8,027 bases of DNA from Acidimicrobiia bacterium (GTDB lineage Bacteria > Actinomycetota > Acidimicrobiia > Spongiisociales > ZC4RG35): the NCBI GenBank assembly GCA_030623125.1, contig JAUXMQ010000037.1, forward strand, positions 1 through 8,027. Reading direction: 5' to 3'. Each line of letters opens with the position of its first letter. The first letter of the stretch is position 1. The translations under genes and the position numbers were made by a program. Below are positions 1 through 5,235 of the stretch, one piece after another. The notes below the pieces were generated by a model. It ran no database searches. It had not been told where the DNA came from and was given only the letters and a program-made list of their open reading frames with translations.

Positions 1-148
1 CCTCATTTTGACTGACCAAACGCTCGTTGAGAACGTCGAGCATCTCCAGAAACGACATCTCGTCCGAGACGTCGTCCACCTGATAGGTCTGAAAGCCTCC
101 CGGCGAATCGGGATTCGCCTGTCGCCACACCTGGAGGGTGACGTTCAC
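1..148 (-). CDS. sdhB: Succinate dehydrogenase/fumarate reductase iron-sulfur subunit, N-terminal part (cut by window edge)
   Basis: Only the first 49 codons are in the window. The protein starts MNVTLQVWRQ and continues with a GGFQTYQV segment, an acidic DDVSDEMSF stretch and LEMLDVLNERL. This is the usual opening of the SdhB/FrdB ferredoxin-like domain, before the 2Fe-2S cysteines. The full subunit would carry the 2Fe-2S, 4Fe-4S and 3Fe-4S centres that pass electrons from the flavoprotein to the membrane anchor. The GTG start is well supported: an AGGAG sits 6 bases upstream (minus strand, 159-155), and the start overlaps the sdhA TGA by four bases (GTGA, 145-148). That overlap implies translational coupling. 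None of the cluster cysteines are visible here, so the call rests on the N-terminal pattern and on position after sdhA. Confidence 0.88.
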   Translation of the reverse strand, partial: MNVTLQVWRQANPDSPGGFQTYQVDDVSDEMSFLEMLDVLNERLVSQNE

Positions 149-2067
149 TTGTAGCTCCTGGTCGTCAATGCCACATTCTCGAACTCGAGTGGCTCGATAT
201 TGAGTTCGGGACTGGAAGCATCCCCTGTCCATTCCCATACAGAGACATGTTTGAAGTTCTCGTCATCACGCTGAGCCTCACCCTCTGCGCTCTGGTGTTC
301 GTCGCGGAAGTGGCCGCCACACGATTCCTCCCGATCGAGCGCATCGAGACACATCGCCTGGGCGAGCTCGAAGAAGTCGTCGACCCGTCCGGCCCGCTCC
401 AGGCTCTGATTGAGCGAGTCGCCAGAACCGAGAACTCTCACGTCGCTTCTGTACTCCTCGTATAGCGCCGGTATGTCTGACAACGCCTTCTGGAGACCCG
501 ACTCGTTGCGGGCCATGCCGCAGTGATCGAGCATGATCTTGCCCAGCTCCTTGTGGAACCAGTCCACCGAGCGGGTTCCGTTGGTGGACATATACCCCAC
601 CACTCTGTCGGAGACGCCGGTCTCGATCTCTCCGAAAGCGGGGTCATCGGTGGGCACGGGGTCGGTGTTCAGGTACTCGGCCAGATAGTCGCCAATCGTG
701 TAAGGGAGCACGAAGTAACCGTCGGCCAGCCCCTGCATGAGTGCTGATGCACCGAGTCTGTTGGCGCCGTGGTCGGAGAAGTTCGCTTCCCCGATCGAGT
801 AGAGCCCCGGGACGGTCGTCATCAGGTTGTAGTCGACCCACAGCCCACCCATGGTGTAGTGGGGGGCGGGGTAGATCCGCATTGGAACGCTGTACGGATC
901 CTCGTCTGTGATGCGGTTGTACATCTCGAAGAGGTTGCCGTATCGCTCCTCAACTGTGTGTCTACCTTCTCTTTCGATGGCCTGTGCGAAGTCGAGATAA
1001 ACCCCGTTCTCGAGTGGCCCGACACCCTTTCCCGAGTCGACCATGCGCTTCGACACTCTCGAAGCCACATCCCGGGGGACGAGGTTGCCGAACGCCGGGT
1101 AGATCCTCTCCAGGTAGTAGTCGCGGTCCTCTTCGGGGATCTGGTCGGCCGGCCGGGTTTCGCCGGCATTCTTTGGCACCCAGATTCGACCGTCGTTCCT
1201 CAACGACTCCGACATCAAGGTGAGCTTCGACTGGAACTCGTCGGAGGCGGGAATGCACGTGGGGTGGATCTGGGTGAAGCATGGGTTGGCGAAGGCCGCT
1301 CCCTTTCGATGAGCTCTCCAGATGGCGGTGACGTTTGAGGCCATGGCGTTCGTGGAGAGATAGAACACGTTGGAGTAACCGCCGGTGGCGAGAACCACTG
1401 CGTGCGCCGAGTGGCTGGTCACTTCTCCCGTGATGAGGTCTCGAACCACGATTCCGACCGCCCGGCCATCTTTGACCACGATGTCGAGCATCTCGGAACG
1501 GATGTGGAGCTTTACTTTGCCGGAGTCGACCTGACGCATCAGCGCCGAGTAGGCGCCAAGAAGGAGTTGCTGTCCGGTGGCGCCCCTGGCGTAGAAAGTC
1601 CTCGATACCTGGGCGCCCCCGAAGGAGCGATTGTCGAGAAGCCCGCCGTACTCGCGGGCGAACGGAACTCCTTGGGCAGTGGCCTGGTCGATGATGTTCA
1701 GCGAAACCTCGGCCAGACGATGGACGTTGGCCTCCCGACTCCGATAGTCGCCACCTTTCACCGTGTCGTAGAACAAGCGGTACACCGAGTCGCCGTCGTT
1801 GTGATAGTTCTTGGCGGCGTTGATCCCGCCCTGGGCCGAGATCGAGTGGGCACGGCGCGGCGAATCGTGGAAAGTGAAAACATCGACTTCGTAGCCGAGT
1901 TCGCCGAGAGAGGCGGCAGCCGAGGCTCCGGCCAGTCCACTACCGACGATGATGACCTTGAACTTTCGCTTGTTGGCAGGATTGACCAGGCGAACCGAGA
2001 ACTTGTGGTTTTCCCACTTGTCGGCAATCGCGCCGTCGGGGACCTTGGAGTCCAGTCGCAGAGACAC
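145..2067 (-). CDS. sdhA: Succinate dehydrogenase/fumarate reductase flavoprotein subunit
   Basis: This 640-residue protein oxidises succinate to fumarate (or the reverse) on a covalently bound FAD. The FAD-binding fold opens at residues 38-64 with GSGLAGASAAASLGELGYEV. His74 in AHSISAQGG matches the histidine that carries the FAD in this family. Active-site matches to E. coli SdhA are His268 (QIHPTCIP), Arg332 (PRDVAS), His403 (APHYTMGG) and Arg437 (GANRLGAS). The capping domain lies between about 240 and 350, and the helical C-terminal domain follows about 490. Length fits the roughly 580-670 residue flavoproteins found with single-subunit cytochrome b558 anchors. The GTG start lies 3 bases after the sdhC stop with only a weak ribosome site, so coupling to sdhC is likely. 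The gene is intact, and the C-A-B order is typical of actinobacterial sdhCAB operons. Whether it works mainly as dehydrogenase or as fumarate reductase cannot be read from the sequence. Confidence 0.97.
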   Translation of the reverse strand: MSLRLDSKVPDGAIADKWENHKFSVRLVNPANKRKFKVIIVGSGLAGASAAASLGELGYEVDVFTFHDSPRRAHSISAQGGINAAKNYHNDGDSVYRLFYDTVKGGDYRSREANVHRLAEVSLNIIDQATAQGVPFAREYGGLLDNRSFGGAQVSRTFYARGATGQQLLLGAYSALMRQVDSGKVKLHIRSEMLDIVVKDGRAVGIVVRDLITGEVTSHSAHAVVLATGGYSNVFYLSTNAMASNVTAIWRAHRKGAAFANPCFTQIHPTCIPASDEFQSKLTLMSESLRNDGRIWVPKNAGETRPADQIPEEDRDYYLERIYPAFGNLVPRDVASRVSKRMVDSGKGVGPLENGVYLDFAQAIEREGRHTVEERYGNLFEMYNRITDEDPYSVPMRIYPAPHYTMGGLWVDYNLMTTVPGLYSIGEANFSDHGANRLGASALMQGLADGYFVLPYTIGDYLAEYLNTDPVPTDDPAFGEIETGVSDRVVGYMSTNGTRSVDWFHKELGKIMLDHCGMARNESGLQKALSDIPALYEEYRSDVRVLGSGDSLNQSLERAGRVDDFFELAQAMCLDALDREESCGGHFRDEHQSAEGEAQRDDENFKHVSVWEWTGDASSPELNIEPLEFENVALTTRSYK

Positions 2068-2070
2068 CGG

Positions 2071-2799
2071 CTAGCCCACGAACCCGAAGAGAACGGCAAG
2101 CGGCATGACGGCGTTGCCGGCGAAAACAACCACGGCGAGCCCGACGGCGAACCCGCGTCGCCATACGTTGAATCGGGGATGGTTGATCCCCAGGCTCTGG
2201 AACATCGACCAGGCGCCGTGATAGAGATGGAGCGCGAGCAACGCCATCGAGAGTACGTAGAAGGCGGTGACCGGCGCCCGGCTGAAAGTGGCCACGAAAT
2301 TGGCATAGACCTCACCGCGCGCCCACGTCTCGGGTGCCATCGGCTGGACCCCCAGGGTCAGGTCGGCAATGTGAAAGACGACGAAGGCGAGAAAGATGGT
2401 GCCGCTCACCCGCATGGTTCGGCTTGCGTAGTTGGCCACGAGGTACTTGCGCGGGCCCTGGTACTCCTCGGCGCGGGCCCGACGGTTCATGATCGTCAGG
2501 GCATACGCCGCGTGGATGTGGAAGAGGAAGACCACGATCAAACCGGTTCGCATGATCCAGAGAACGACCTGTTCGGGCATGATCGGGAAGAAGAGTGTCC
2601 GCAGTGTCTCGGCGTAGAGGTCGATTTCGGGGATCCCCCCGACGTCGGGGAAGAAGATCTTCCAGTTACCCACCATGTGGGCGAGGACGAAGAGGATGAT
2701 CGCCACCCCCGTCAAACCCATCACCCACTTCTTGCCGACCGCTGATCGGTAGAACTCGATCAGGAACGGGGAGCGTTTGTTTTCGACGGTCGCGGTCAC
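2071..2799 (-). CDS. sdhC: Succinate dehydrogenase cytochrome b558-type membrane anchor subunit
   Basis: This 242-residue membrane protein anchors SdhA and SdhB and is expected to carry heme b and the quinone site. Five hydrophobic helices are visible at about residues 25-45, 77-103, 131-151, 176-200 and 214-238. Histidines in or at the ends of helices are candidate heme ligands: His41 (AHMVGN), His94/His96 (FHIHAAY), His143 (VFHIADL) and His191/His194 (LHLYHG). The pattern of one fused five-helix subunit with several helix histidines is that of the SdhC/FrdC b558 family (B. subtilis and actinobacterial type), not the separate SdhC plus SdhD pair. The GTG at 2799 is the only in-frame start near the N-terminus. 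The ATG at 2810-2808 is out of frame and stops after four codons. No Shine-Dalgarno precedes the GTG, and a promoter -10 lies only 9 bases upstream, suggesting leaderless translation. It is the first gene of the operon. Confidence 0.95.
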   Translation of the reverse strand: MTATVENKRSPFLIEFYRSAVGKKWVMGLTGVAIILFVLAHMVGNWKIFFPDVGGIPEIDLYAETLRTLFFPIMPEQVVLWIMRTGLIVVFLFHIHAAYALTIMNRRARAEEYQGPRKYLVANYASRTMRVSGTIFLAFVVFHIADLTLGVQPMAPETWARGEVYANFVATFSRAPVTAFYVLSMALLALHLYHGAWSMFQSLGINHPRFNVWRRGFAVGLAVVVFAGNAVMPLAVLFGFVG

Positions 2800-2808
2800 T
2801 GTGCTCGC

Positions 2809-2836
2809 ATTATGGCAACTCGCAGCAGTGTGTCGA
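2809..2836 (-). promoter_or_regulatory. Putative sdhCAB promoter (leaderless start)
   Basis: Read on the minus strand, TCGACA (2836-2831) and CATAAT (2814-2809) are separated by 16 bases. Each differs by one base from the sigma-70-type consensus. Nine bases separate the -10 from the sdhC GTG, so transcription would begin at or within a base or two of the start codon. The lack of a ribosome site ahead of the GTG agrees with this. No transcript data were available, so this is inference from motif match and spacing. Confidence 0.55.
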
Positions 2837-2839
2837 TTC

Positions 2840-2884
2840 AGCGTGTGCAGATACGTGGCCTCAGTCTGCGTCCCTGCACACGCT
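2840..2884. repeat. Perfect 11-base inverted repeat in the sdhC-whiB divergent region
   Basis: The left arm AGCGTGTGCAG (2840-2850) and right arm CTGCACACGCT (2874-2884) are exact reverse complements, separated by 23 bases. Arm centres are 34 bases apart, close to three helical turns, so both half-sites would face the same side of the DNA. The repeat sits between the putative sdhC -35 (2831-2836) and the putative whiB -35 (2898-2903). An operator for a dimeric or looping regulator of both genes is the natural reading. A hairpin in RNA is less likely because the repeat lies upstream of both predicted transcript starts. Confidence 0.7.
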
Positions 2885-2897
2885 TGCAGTCTTGGGG

Positions 2898-2926
2898 TTG
2901 ACGGCGCGCGCGGTTTCGCATAATGT
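2898..2926 (+). promoter_or_regulatory. Putative whiB-like gene promoter
   Basis: TTGACG (2898-2903) and TAATGT (2921-2926) are separated by 17 bases, the ideal spacing for a housekeeping-sigma promoter. The overlapping CATAAT (2919-2924) with 15-base spacing is an alternative -10. The transcript would start near 2932-2935, giving a leader of about 30 bases that contains the ribosome site. Confidence 0.6.
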
Positions 2927-2932
2927 CAAGTT

Positions 2933-2942
2933 TGTAATTACA
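2933..2942. promoter_or_regulatory. Ten-base palindrome TGTAATTACA at the expected whiB transcript start
   Basis: TGTAATTACA reads the same on both strands and lies just downstream of the putative -10, about where transcription should begin. It is AT-rich in an otherwise GC-rich region. It could be a repressor site, but a ten-base palindrome alone is modest evidence. Confidence 0.35.
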
Positions 2943-2949
2943 CGGTTGT

Positions 2950-2955
2950 GAGGAG
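2950..2955 (+). promoter_or_regulatory. Ribosome binding site of the whiB-like gene
   Basis: GAGGAG ends 7 bases before the ATG at 2963. It is the clearest Shine-Dalgarno among complete genes in the window and fixes this start. It contrasts with the absent site ahead of the divergent sdhC. Confidence 0.75.
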
Positions 2956-2962
2956 ACCCTGA

Positions 2963-3232
2963 ATGCAGAGCAAGCTCATCGAAGCCCTTGCCATTGGTGA
3001 GCTTTCCTGGCAGGACTACGCCAACTGCCGTGGCGCCGACGCCGATCTCTTCTTCCCCGAGAGGGGAGCCTCAACACGGAAAGCGAAGGCGATCTGTGGT
3101 GCTTGCGAGGTCAAGGCCGACTGCCTCGACTACGCGATCGACATGGGTGAGAAGTTCGGTATTTGGGGCGGCCTGAGTGAGCGGGAACGACGCCGGGTGC
3201 GTCGCGAACGAGCCGTCCGTCGGGCCAGCTAG
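2963..3232 (+). CDS. WhiB-family iron-sulfur transcriptional regulator
   Basis: This 89-residue protein has the four family cysteines at Cys22 (NCRGAD), Cys45, Cys48 and Cys54 (CGACEVKADC), arranged C-X22-C-X2-C-X5-C. They would hold a 4Fe-4S cluster. The G(V/I)WGG turn follows as GIWGG at 66-70. A strongly basic tail from 74 (ERERRRVRRERAVRR) is suited to DNA contact. Wbl proteins partner the housekeeping sigma factor and respond to oxygen, nitric oxide or redox state in the members studied. I cannot assign a paralogue (WhiB1, WhiB2 and so on) from this alone. The gene has its own promoter and ribosome site and diverges from sdhCAB, so it may regulate itself, the respiratory operon, or both; that link is inference. 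It ends 15 bases from the convergent bpa stop with no obvious terminator hairpin between them. Confidence 0.94.
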   Translation: MQSKLIEALAIGELSWQDYANCRGADADLFFPERGASTRKAKAICGACEVKADCLDYAIDMGEKFGIWGGLSERERRRVRRERAVRRAS

Positions 3233-3247
3233 GACACCAGGAAGGCT

Positions 3248-3733
3248 TTACAGATAAAGTCCGGAGGAGTCGTCCTTCTCGCCTTGAGGCGGAGCCGTCA
3301 GGGCACGCTTCTGCATCTCCTGAAACTGGTTCTGGGCAGCCATCTGTTGGCTCCAAAGCGACGCCTGGATTCCGTGGAACAAACCTTCGAGCCACCCGAT
3401 CAACTGTGCTTGAGCCACACGTAGCTCAGATTCCGAAACGTCTTCTGTGTTCAGGGGGATCATGATCTCGTTGAACTCGTCCTCGAGCTCCGGCGAGAGG
3501 ACTTCGCGCAGCGCCTCCACCGATTTGGCATGCACTGTCGCCAAACGCTCGCGACCGCCCTCGTCGAGTGGGGCCTGACGGGCTTCGTCGAGCATGGCAC
3601 GGGTCATTGAGGCGATGCGAATCAGTTTGGTTGGCTGACTGACCGCGGGGGCTTCCTCTTCGCTGTTCTCGGTCTTGCTGTCGGACTCCTCGACAGAGTC
3701 TGGTTTGAGGGCGTCTTCCATTGCTTCCAGCAT
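3248..3733 (-). CDS. bpa: Bacterial proteasome activator (Bpa/PafE)
   Basis: This 161-residue protein matches the DUF2587 family founded by M. tuberculosis Rv3780 (Bpa/PafE). The core from about residue 35 to 145 is helical. Its diagnostic stretches are KLIRIASMTRAMLDEARQAPLDE (35-57) and, at 106-130, AQAQLIGWLEGLFHGIQ followed by QQMAAQ. The family forms a twelve-subunit ring that docks on the 20S proteasome and opens its gate without ATP, using a C-terminal GQYL tail. Here the tail is GLYL (158-161), keeping the Gly, Tyr and Leu. Residues 1-33 are acidic and probably disordered. Two ATG starts are possible, 3733 and 3721 (residue 5); neither has a good ribosome site, and the alternative would remove only four residues. 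The gene is convergent with whiB and divergent from the membrane protein at 3799. It implies that the genome encodes a 20S proteasome (PrcA/PrcB), which is not in this window. Confidence 0.93.
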   Translation of the reverse strand: MLEAMEDALKPDSVEESDSKTENSEEEAPAVSQPTKLIRIASMTRAMLDEARQAPLDEGGRERLATVHAKSVEALREVLSPELEDEFNEIMIPLNTEDVSESELRVAQAQLIGWLEGLFHGIQASLWSQQMAAQNQFQEMQKRALTAPPQGEKDDSSGLYL

Positions 3734-3798
3734 ATATAGCCATTCTCACTGTCGAGAAATGCCCGTCACCTTCGCTGTCGGATGCCAGCCTTGAGCCG

Positions 3799-4374
3799 AT
3801 GCGAAGTGTTCTGATCTTCACCATCACCTACACGGTGGCCCTATTTGTCTTCGGCCAGGTGGTGGAGAGCCCGCTCACCAATCTCTACACCGGGATCAAC
3901 ATTGGTCTGTTCATGCTGTTTGCCTTGCTTCACGGATGGGCTCGGTGGCCGGTGCACGCGCTATGGGCGGTGTCGCTTGTCGGGTTGGGCAACATGGCAG
4001 GCGGTGTTTTGTTGGTCGACGGAGTCCCTCTTTACACAGCGGCTCTGATCGGGGACCTTCGCTACGACAAGATCTTTCACGTCCTTGCGGCTGCGGCGTT
4101 GACGATCGTTGCCTGGGAGGCGATGAAACGGTGGGCCGGTGTCGGCTATCACCGTGGCGGTCTGTTGCTGTACACATGGCTGGTTGTAATGGGGGGAGGC
4201 GCAGTTGTCGAGATAGCCGAGCTGATCGGCTCGACTATGAGCAATGTCAGCGTCGGCGACTATGGCAACAACGCCCTCGATCTGGTGGCCAACGCGGTGG
4301 GAGCCACAGTGGGCATCGCCCTGGTTTGGTGGTACGAACACGGCCAGGAGGGCCCACGCCGACACCGGGTTTGA
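3799..4374 (+). CDS. Six-helix integral membrane protein, YjdF/DUF2238-like
   Basis: The reading frame is open from 3721 (TTG), but the first ATG at 3799 gives 191 residues beginning directly at the first membrane helix and avoids overlap with bpa, so I use it. Helices are at about 3-22, 33-48, 52-73, 92-109, 121-143 and 160-178, followed by a charged tail (HGQEGPRRHR). Polar residues cluster at helix ends: YDKIFH (89-94), WE (106-107), VVEIAE (136-141), GDYGNN (153-158) and DLVAN (161-165). This order of YDK-x-x-H, WE, E-x-x-E and D-x-x-x-N resembles the YjdF/DUF2238 and loosely the VanZ-like membrane families, whose functions are unknown or poorly known. I recognise the pattern, not a precise orthologue, so no reaction is proposed. 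No ribosome site precedes the ATG. The start lies 65 bases from the divergent bpa start, so the two may share a promoter region. Confidence 0.8.
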   Translation: MRSVLIFTITYTVALFVFGQVVESPLTNLYTGINIGLFMLFALLHGWARWPVHALWAVSLVGLGNMAGGVLLVDGVPLYTAALIGDLRYDKIFHVLAAAALTIVAWEAMKRWAGVGYHRGGLLLYTWLVVMGGGAVVEIAELIGSTMSNVSVGDYGNNALDLVANAVGATVGIALVWWYEHGQEGPRRHRV

Positions 4375-4406
4375 CAACCCCCTTTAAGTCGACCCACCTT
4401 CTGACG

Positions 4407-4433
4407 TAATATCATCTCGAGTAACGATGAGGA
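4407..4433 (+). promoter_or_regulatory. Putative -10 and ribosome site of the small helix-turn-helix gene
   Basis: TAATAT (4407-4412) is a good -10 element. Its -35 is poor (TTTAAG at 4383-4388, 18-base spacing). TGAGGA (4428-4433) sits 6 bases ahead of the ATG at 4440 and supports that start. The perfect TTGACA at 4371-4376 is 30 bases from this -10, too far to pair with it. Confidence 0.45.
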
Positions 4434-4439
4434 CGACAG

Positions 4440-4667
4440 ATGGCTGAGGAATACCCCCCAATCCTCGACGCGGCGCAAGTGGCGGAACTACTGGGAATGA
4501 ACGTGCAGATGGTCCGGCGTTATGCAAGGGAAGGCAGGTTGCCCGCCTACAAGCTTCCTGGCGGACGCACCTTCAAGTTCTTTCGGGACGAGATCTACGA
4601 GTTCGTCCGCTCTCATCCGGTGACCGCCGTGGAAGACGGGGTCAGTGAAGCACGGTCGATCGAATAA
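4440..4667 (+). CDS. Small helix-turn-helix DNA-binding protein (excisionase/BldC-like)
   Basis: This 75-residue protein is a single MerR/excisionase-type winged helix-turn-helix (HTH_17-like). ILDAAQVAELLG (8-19) forms the first helix, NVQMVRRYAREGRLPAYKL (21-39) the recognition helix and turn, and PGGRTFKFFRDEIYEFV (40-56) the wing and last helix. Bare domains like this occur as phage excisionases and as stand-alone chromosomal regulators such as Streptomyces BldC. No integrase, attachment site or other phage gene is visible nearby, so a chromosomal regulator is more likely than a mobile-element excisionase. The ATG is supported by TGAGGA 6 bases upstream. The last 26 bases overlap the 3' end of the convergent gene at 4642, so transcripts from the two strands would be complementary there. 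Targets are unknown; the Tad cluster 600 bases downstream is one candidate by position only. Confidence 0.87.
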   Translation: MAEEYPPILDAAQVAELLGMNVQMVRRYAREGRLPAYKLPGGRTFKFFRDEIYEFVRSHPVTAVEDGVSEARSIE

Positions 4668-5181
4668 CTGCCAGAATCATCGTGTTCGGAACGTAGATCT
4701 GCCGCCCGTCCACGTCGCGAACTTCTACATGATCCACAGCGACCACTGCGATCGCTCCGATCACGATCTCTCCACCGGGGAGAGCAAGTCGAACAGCCGT
4801 CTCCGCTGCCGAGTACTCGTGGAGCAGTGCCCTGAACGACTCGGCTCCGCCCACCTTCGAATCGTTCGGCGAGTCCGAGGGGAGGATCGACCACGTGGCG
4901 ACGTCGAGCCTGATGTCAGCGGTCTGGTCGGCCCTGTCGATAGTGGCGTAGTCGACGCCGGTAGCGGCGAGAAGCCCGCTGAAGCTGTGACCGCCGAACT
5001 CGACGGATACCCGTCCACCGCGGTGGGCGAGGTCCTTGACCACGTCCGCCAGCTCGAGCCTGCGCCGACGGAGGAGGTCGGTGAGTCGCTCATCTTCGGC
5101 TGCTTCGTCAGCCAACTCGCGTCCAACGCCTTGCCGAAGCTCAGCCGCCAGATGGGGGTCAGGATCGGAATCCGAGTTCAT
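4642..5181 (-). CDS. Uncharacterised protein with two Sm-like beta segments
   Basis: I do not recognise a named family for this 179-residue protein. It is soluble, with no signal peptide or membrane segment. Residues 1-52 are highly charged and helical (ELADEAAEDERLTDLLRRRR). Two later stretches share a pattern. Residues 58-81 run VSVEFGGHSFSGLLAATG then VDYATI. Residues 130-154 run VRLALPGGEIVIGAIAVV then AVDHVEV. In both, hydrophobic alternation leads to a glycine, then eight residues later an Asp followed by an aromatic or His and a hydrophobic strand. This spacing resembles the Sm/LSm beta-barrel, so a tandem duplication is possible; that is inference from visual alignment. The ATG at 5181 has only a weak upstream site (AAAAG). 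The gene diverges from cpaB with 54 bases between them and overlaps the helix-turn-helix gene tail-to-tail. Composition resembles its neighbours, and the frame is open throughout. Confidence 0.75.
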   Translation of the reverse strand: MNSDSDPDPHLAAELRQGVGRELADEAAEDERLTDLLRRRRLELADVVKDLAHRGGRVSVEFGGHSFSGLLAATGVDYATIDRADQTADIRLDVATWSILPSDSPNDSKVGGAESFRALLHEYSAAETAVRLALPGGEIVIGAIAVVAVDHVEVRDVDGRQIYVPNTMILAVIRSTVLH

Positions 5182-5220
5182 GTCTTTTCGCGTTCTCGAC
5201 CTCGAGTGATGTACACAAGA

Positions 5221-5226
5221 TAGGTT
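5221..5226 (+). promoter_or_regulatory. Possible -10 element for the cpaB operon
   Basis: TAGGTT fits the TAnnnT pattern and lies 9 bases before the GTG at 5236, the same distance as seen for sdhC. No Shine-Dalgarno precedes the GTG. The -35 is poor (TCGACC at 5196-5201, spacing 19), so the promoter is tentative. It lies in the 54-base gap shared with the divergent gene at 5181. Confidence 0.3.
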
Positions 5227-5235
5227 GCCAGAACC

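Noticed and set aside
247..465. A small hydrophobic open frame (72 codons) antisense to the sdhA end
   Set aside because: The hydrophobic start looks like a membrane segment, but it lies opposite sdhA coding sequence and has no supporting signals.
769..1338. A 189-codon open frame antisense to sdhA
   Set aside because: It is a shadow of the conserved flavoprotein frame, with no family resemblance and no ribosome site.
1402..2745. A 447-codon open frame on the plus strand, antisense to sdhA and sdhC
   Set aside because: Its translation is low-complexity and charged with no recognisable domain, it lies wholly opposite two well-conserved genes, and long antisense frames are common in GC-rich DNA.
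3233..3247. Terminator between convergent whiB and bpa
   Set aside because: The 15-base gap has no stem-loop or T-run that I can see.
3721..3798. N-terminal extension of the membrane protein from a TTG at 3721
   Set aside because: It would add 26 residues overlapping the 5' end of bpa, with no ribosome site, and the ATG at 3799 starts right at the first membrane helix.
4371..4376. Perfect TTGACA -35 element at the end of the membrane-protein gene
   Set aside because: No -10 lies at 16-18 bases; the nearest good -10 (4407) is 30 bases away.
4440..4667. Phage excisionase marking an integrated element
   Set aside because: The domain fits, but there is no integrase, tRNA, attachment repeat or phage gene in the window, and flanking genes look chromosomal.
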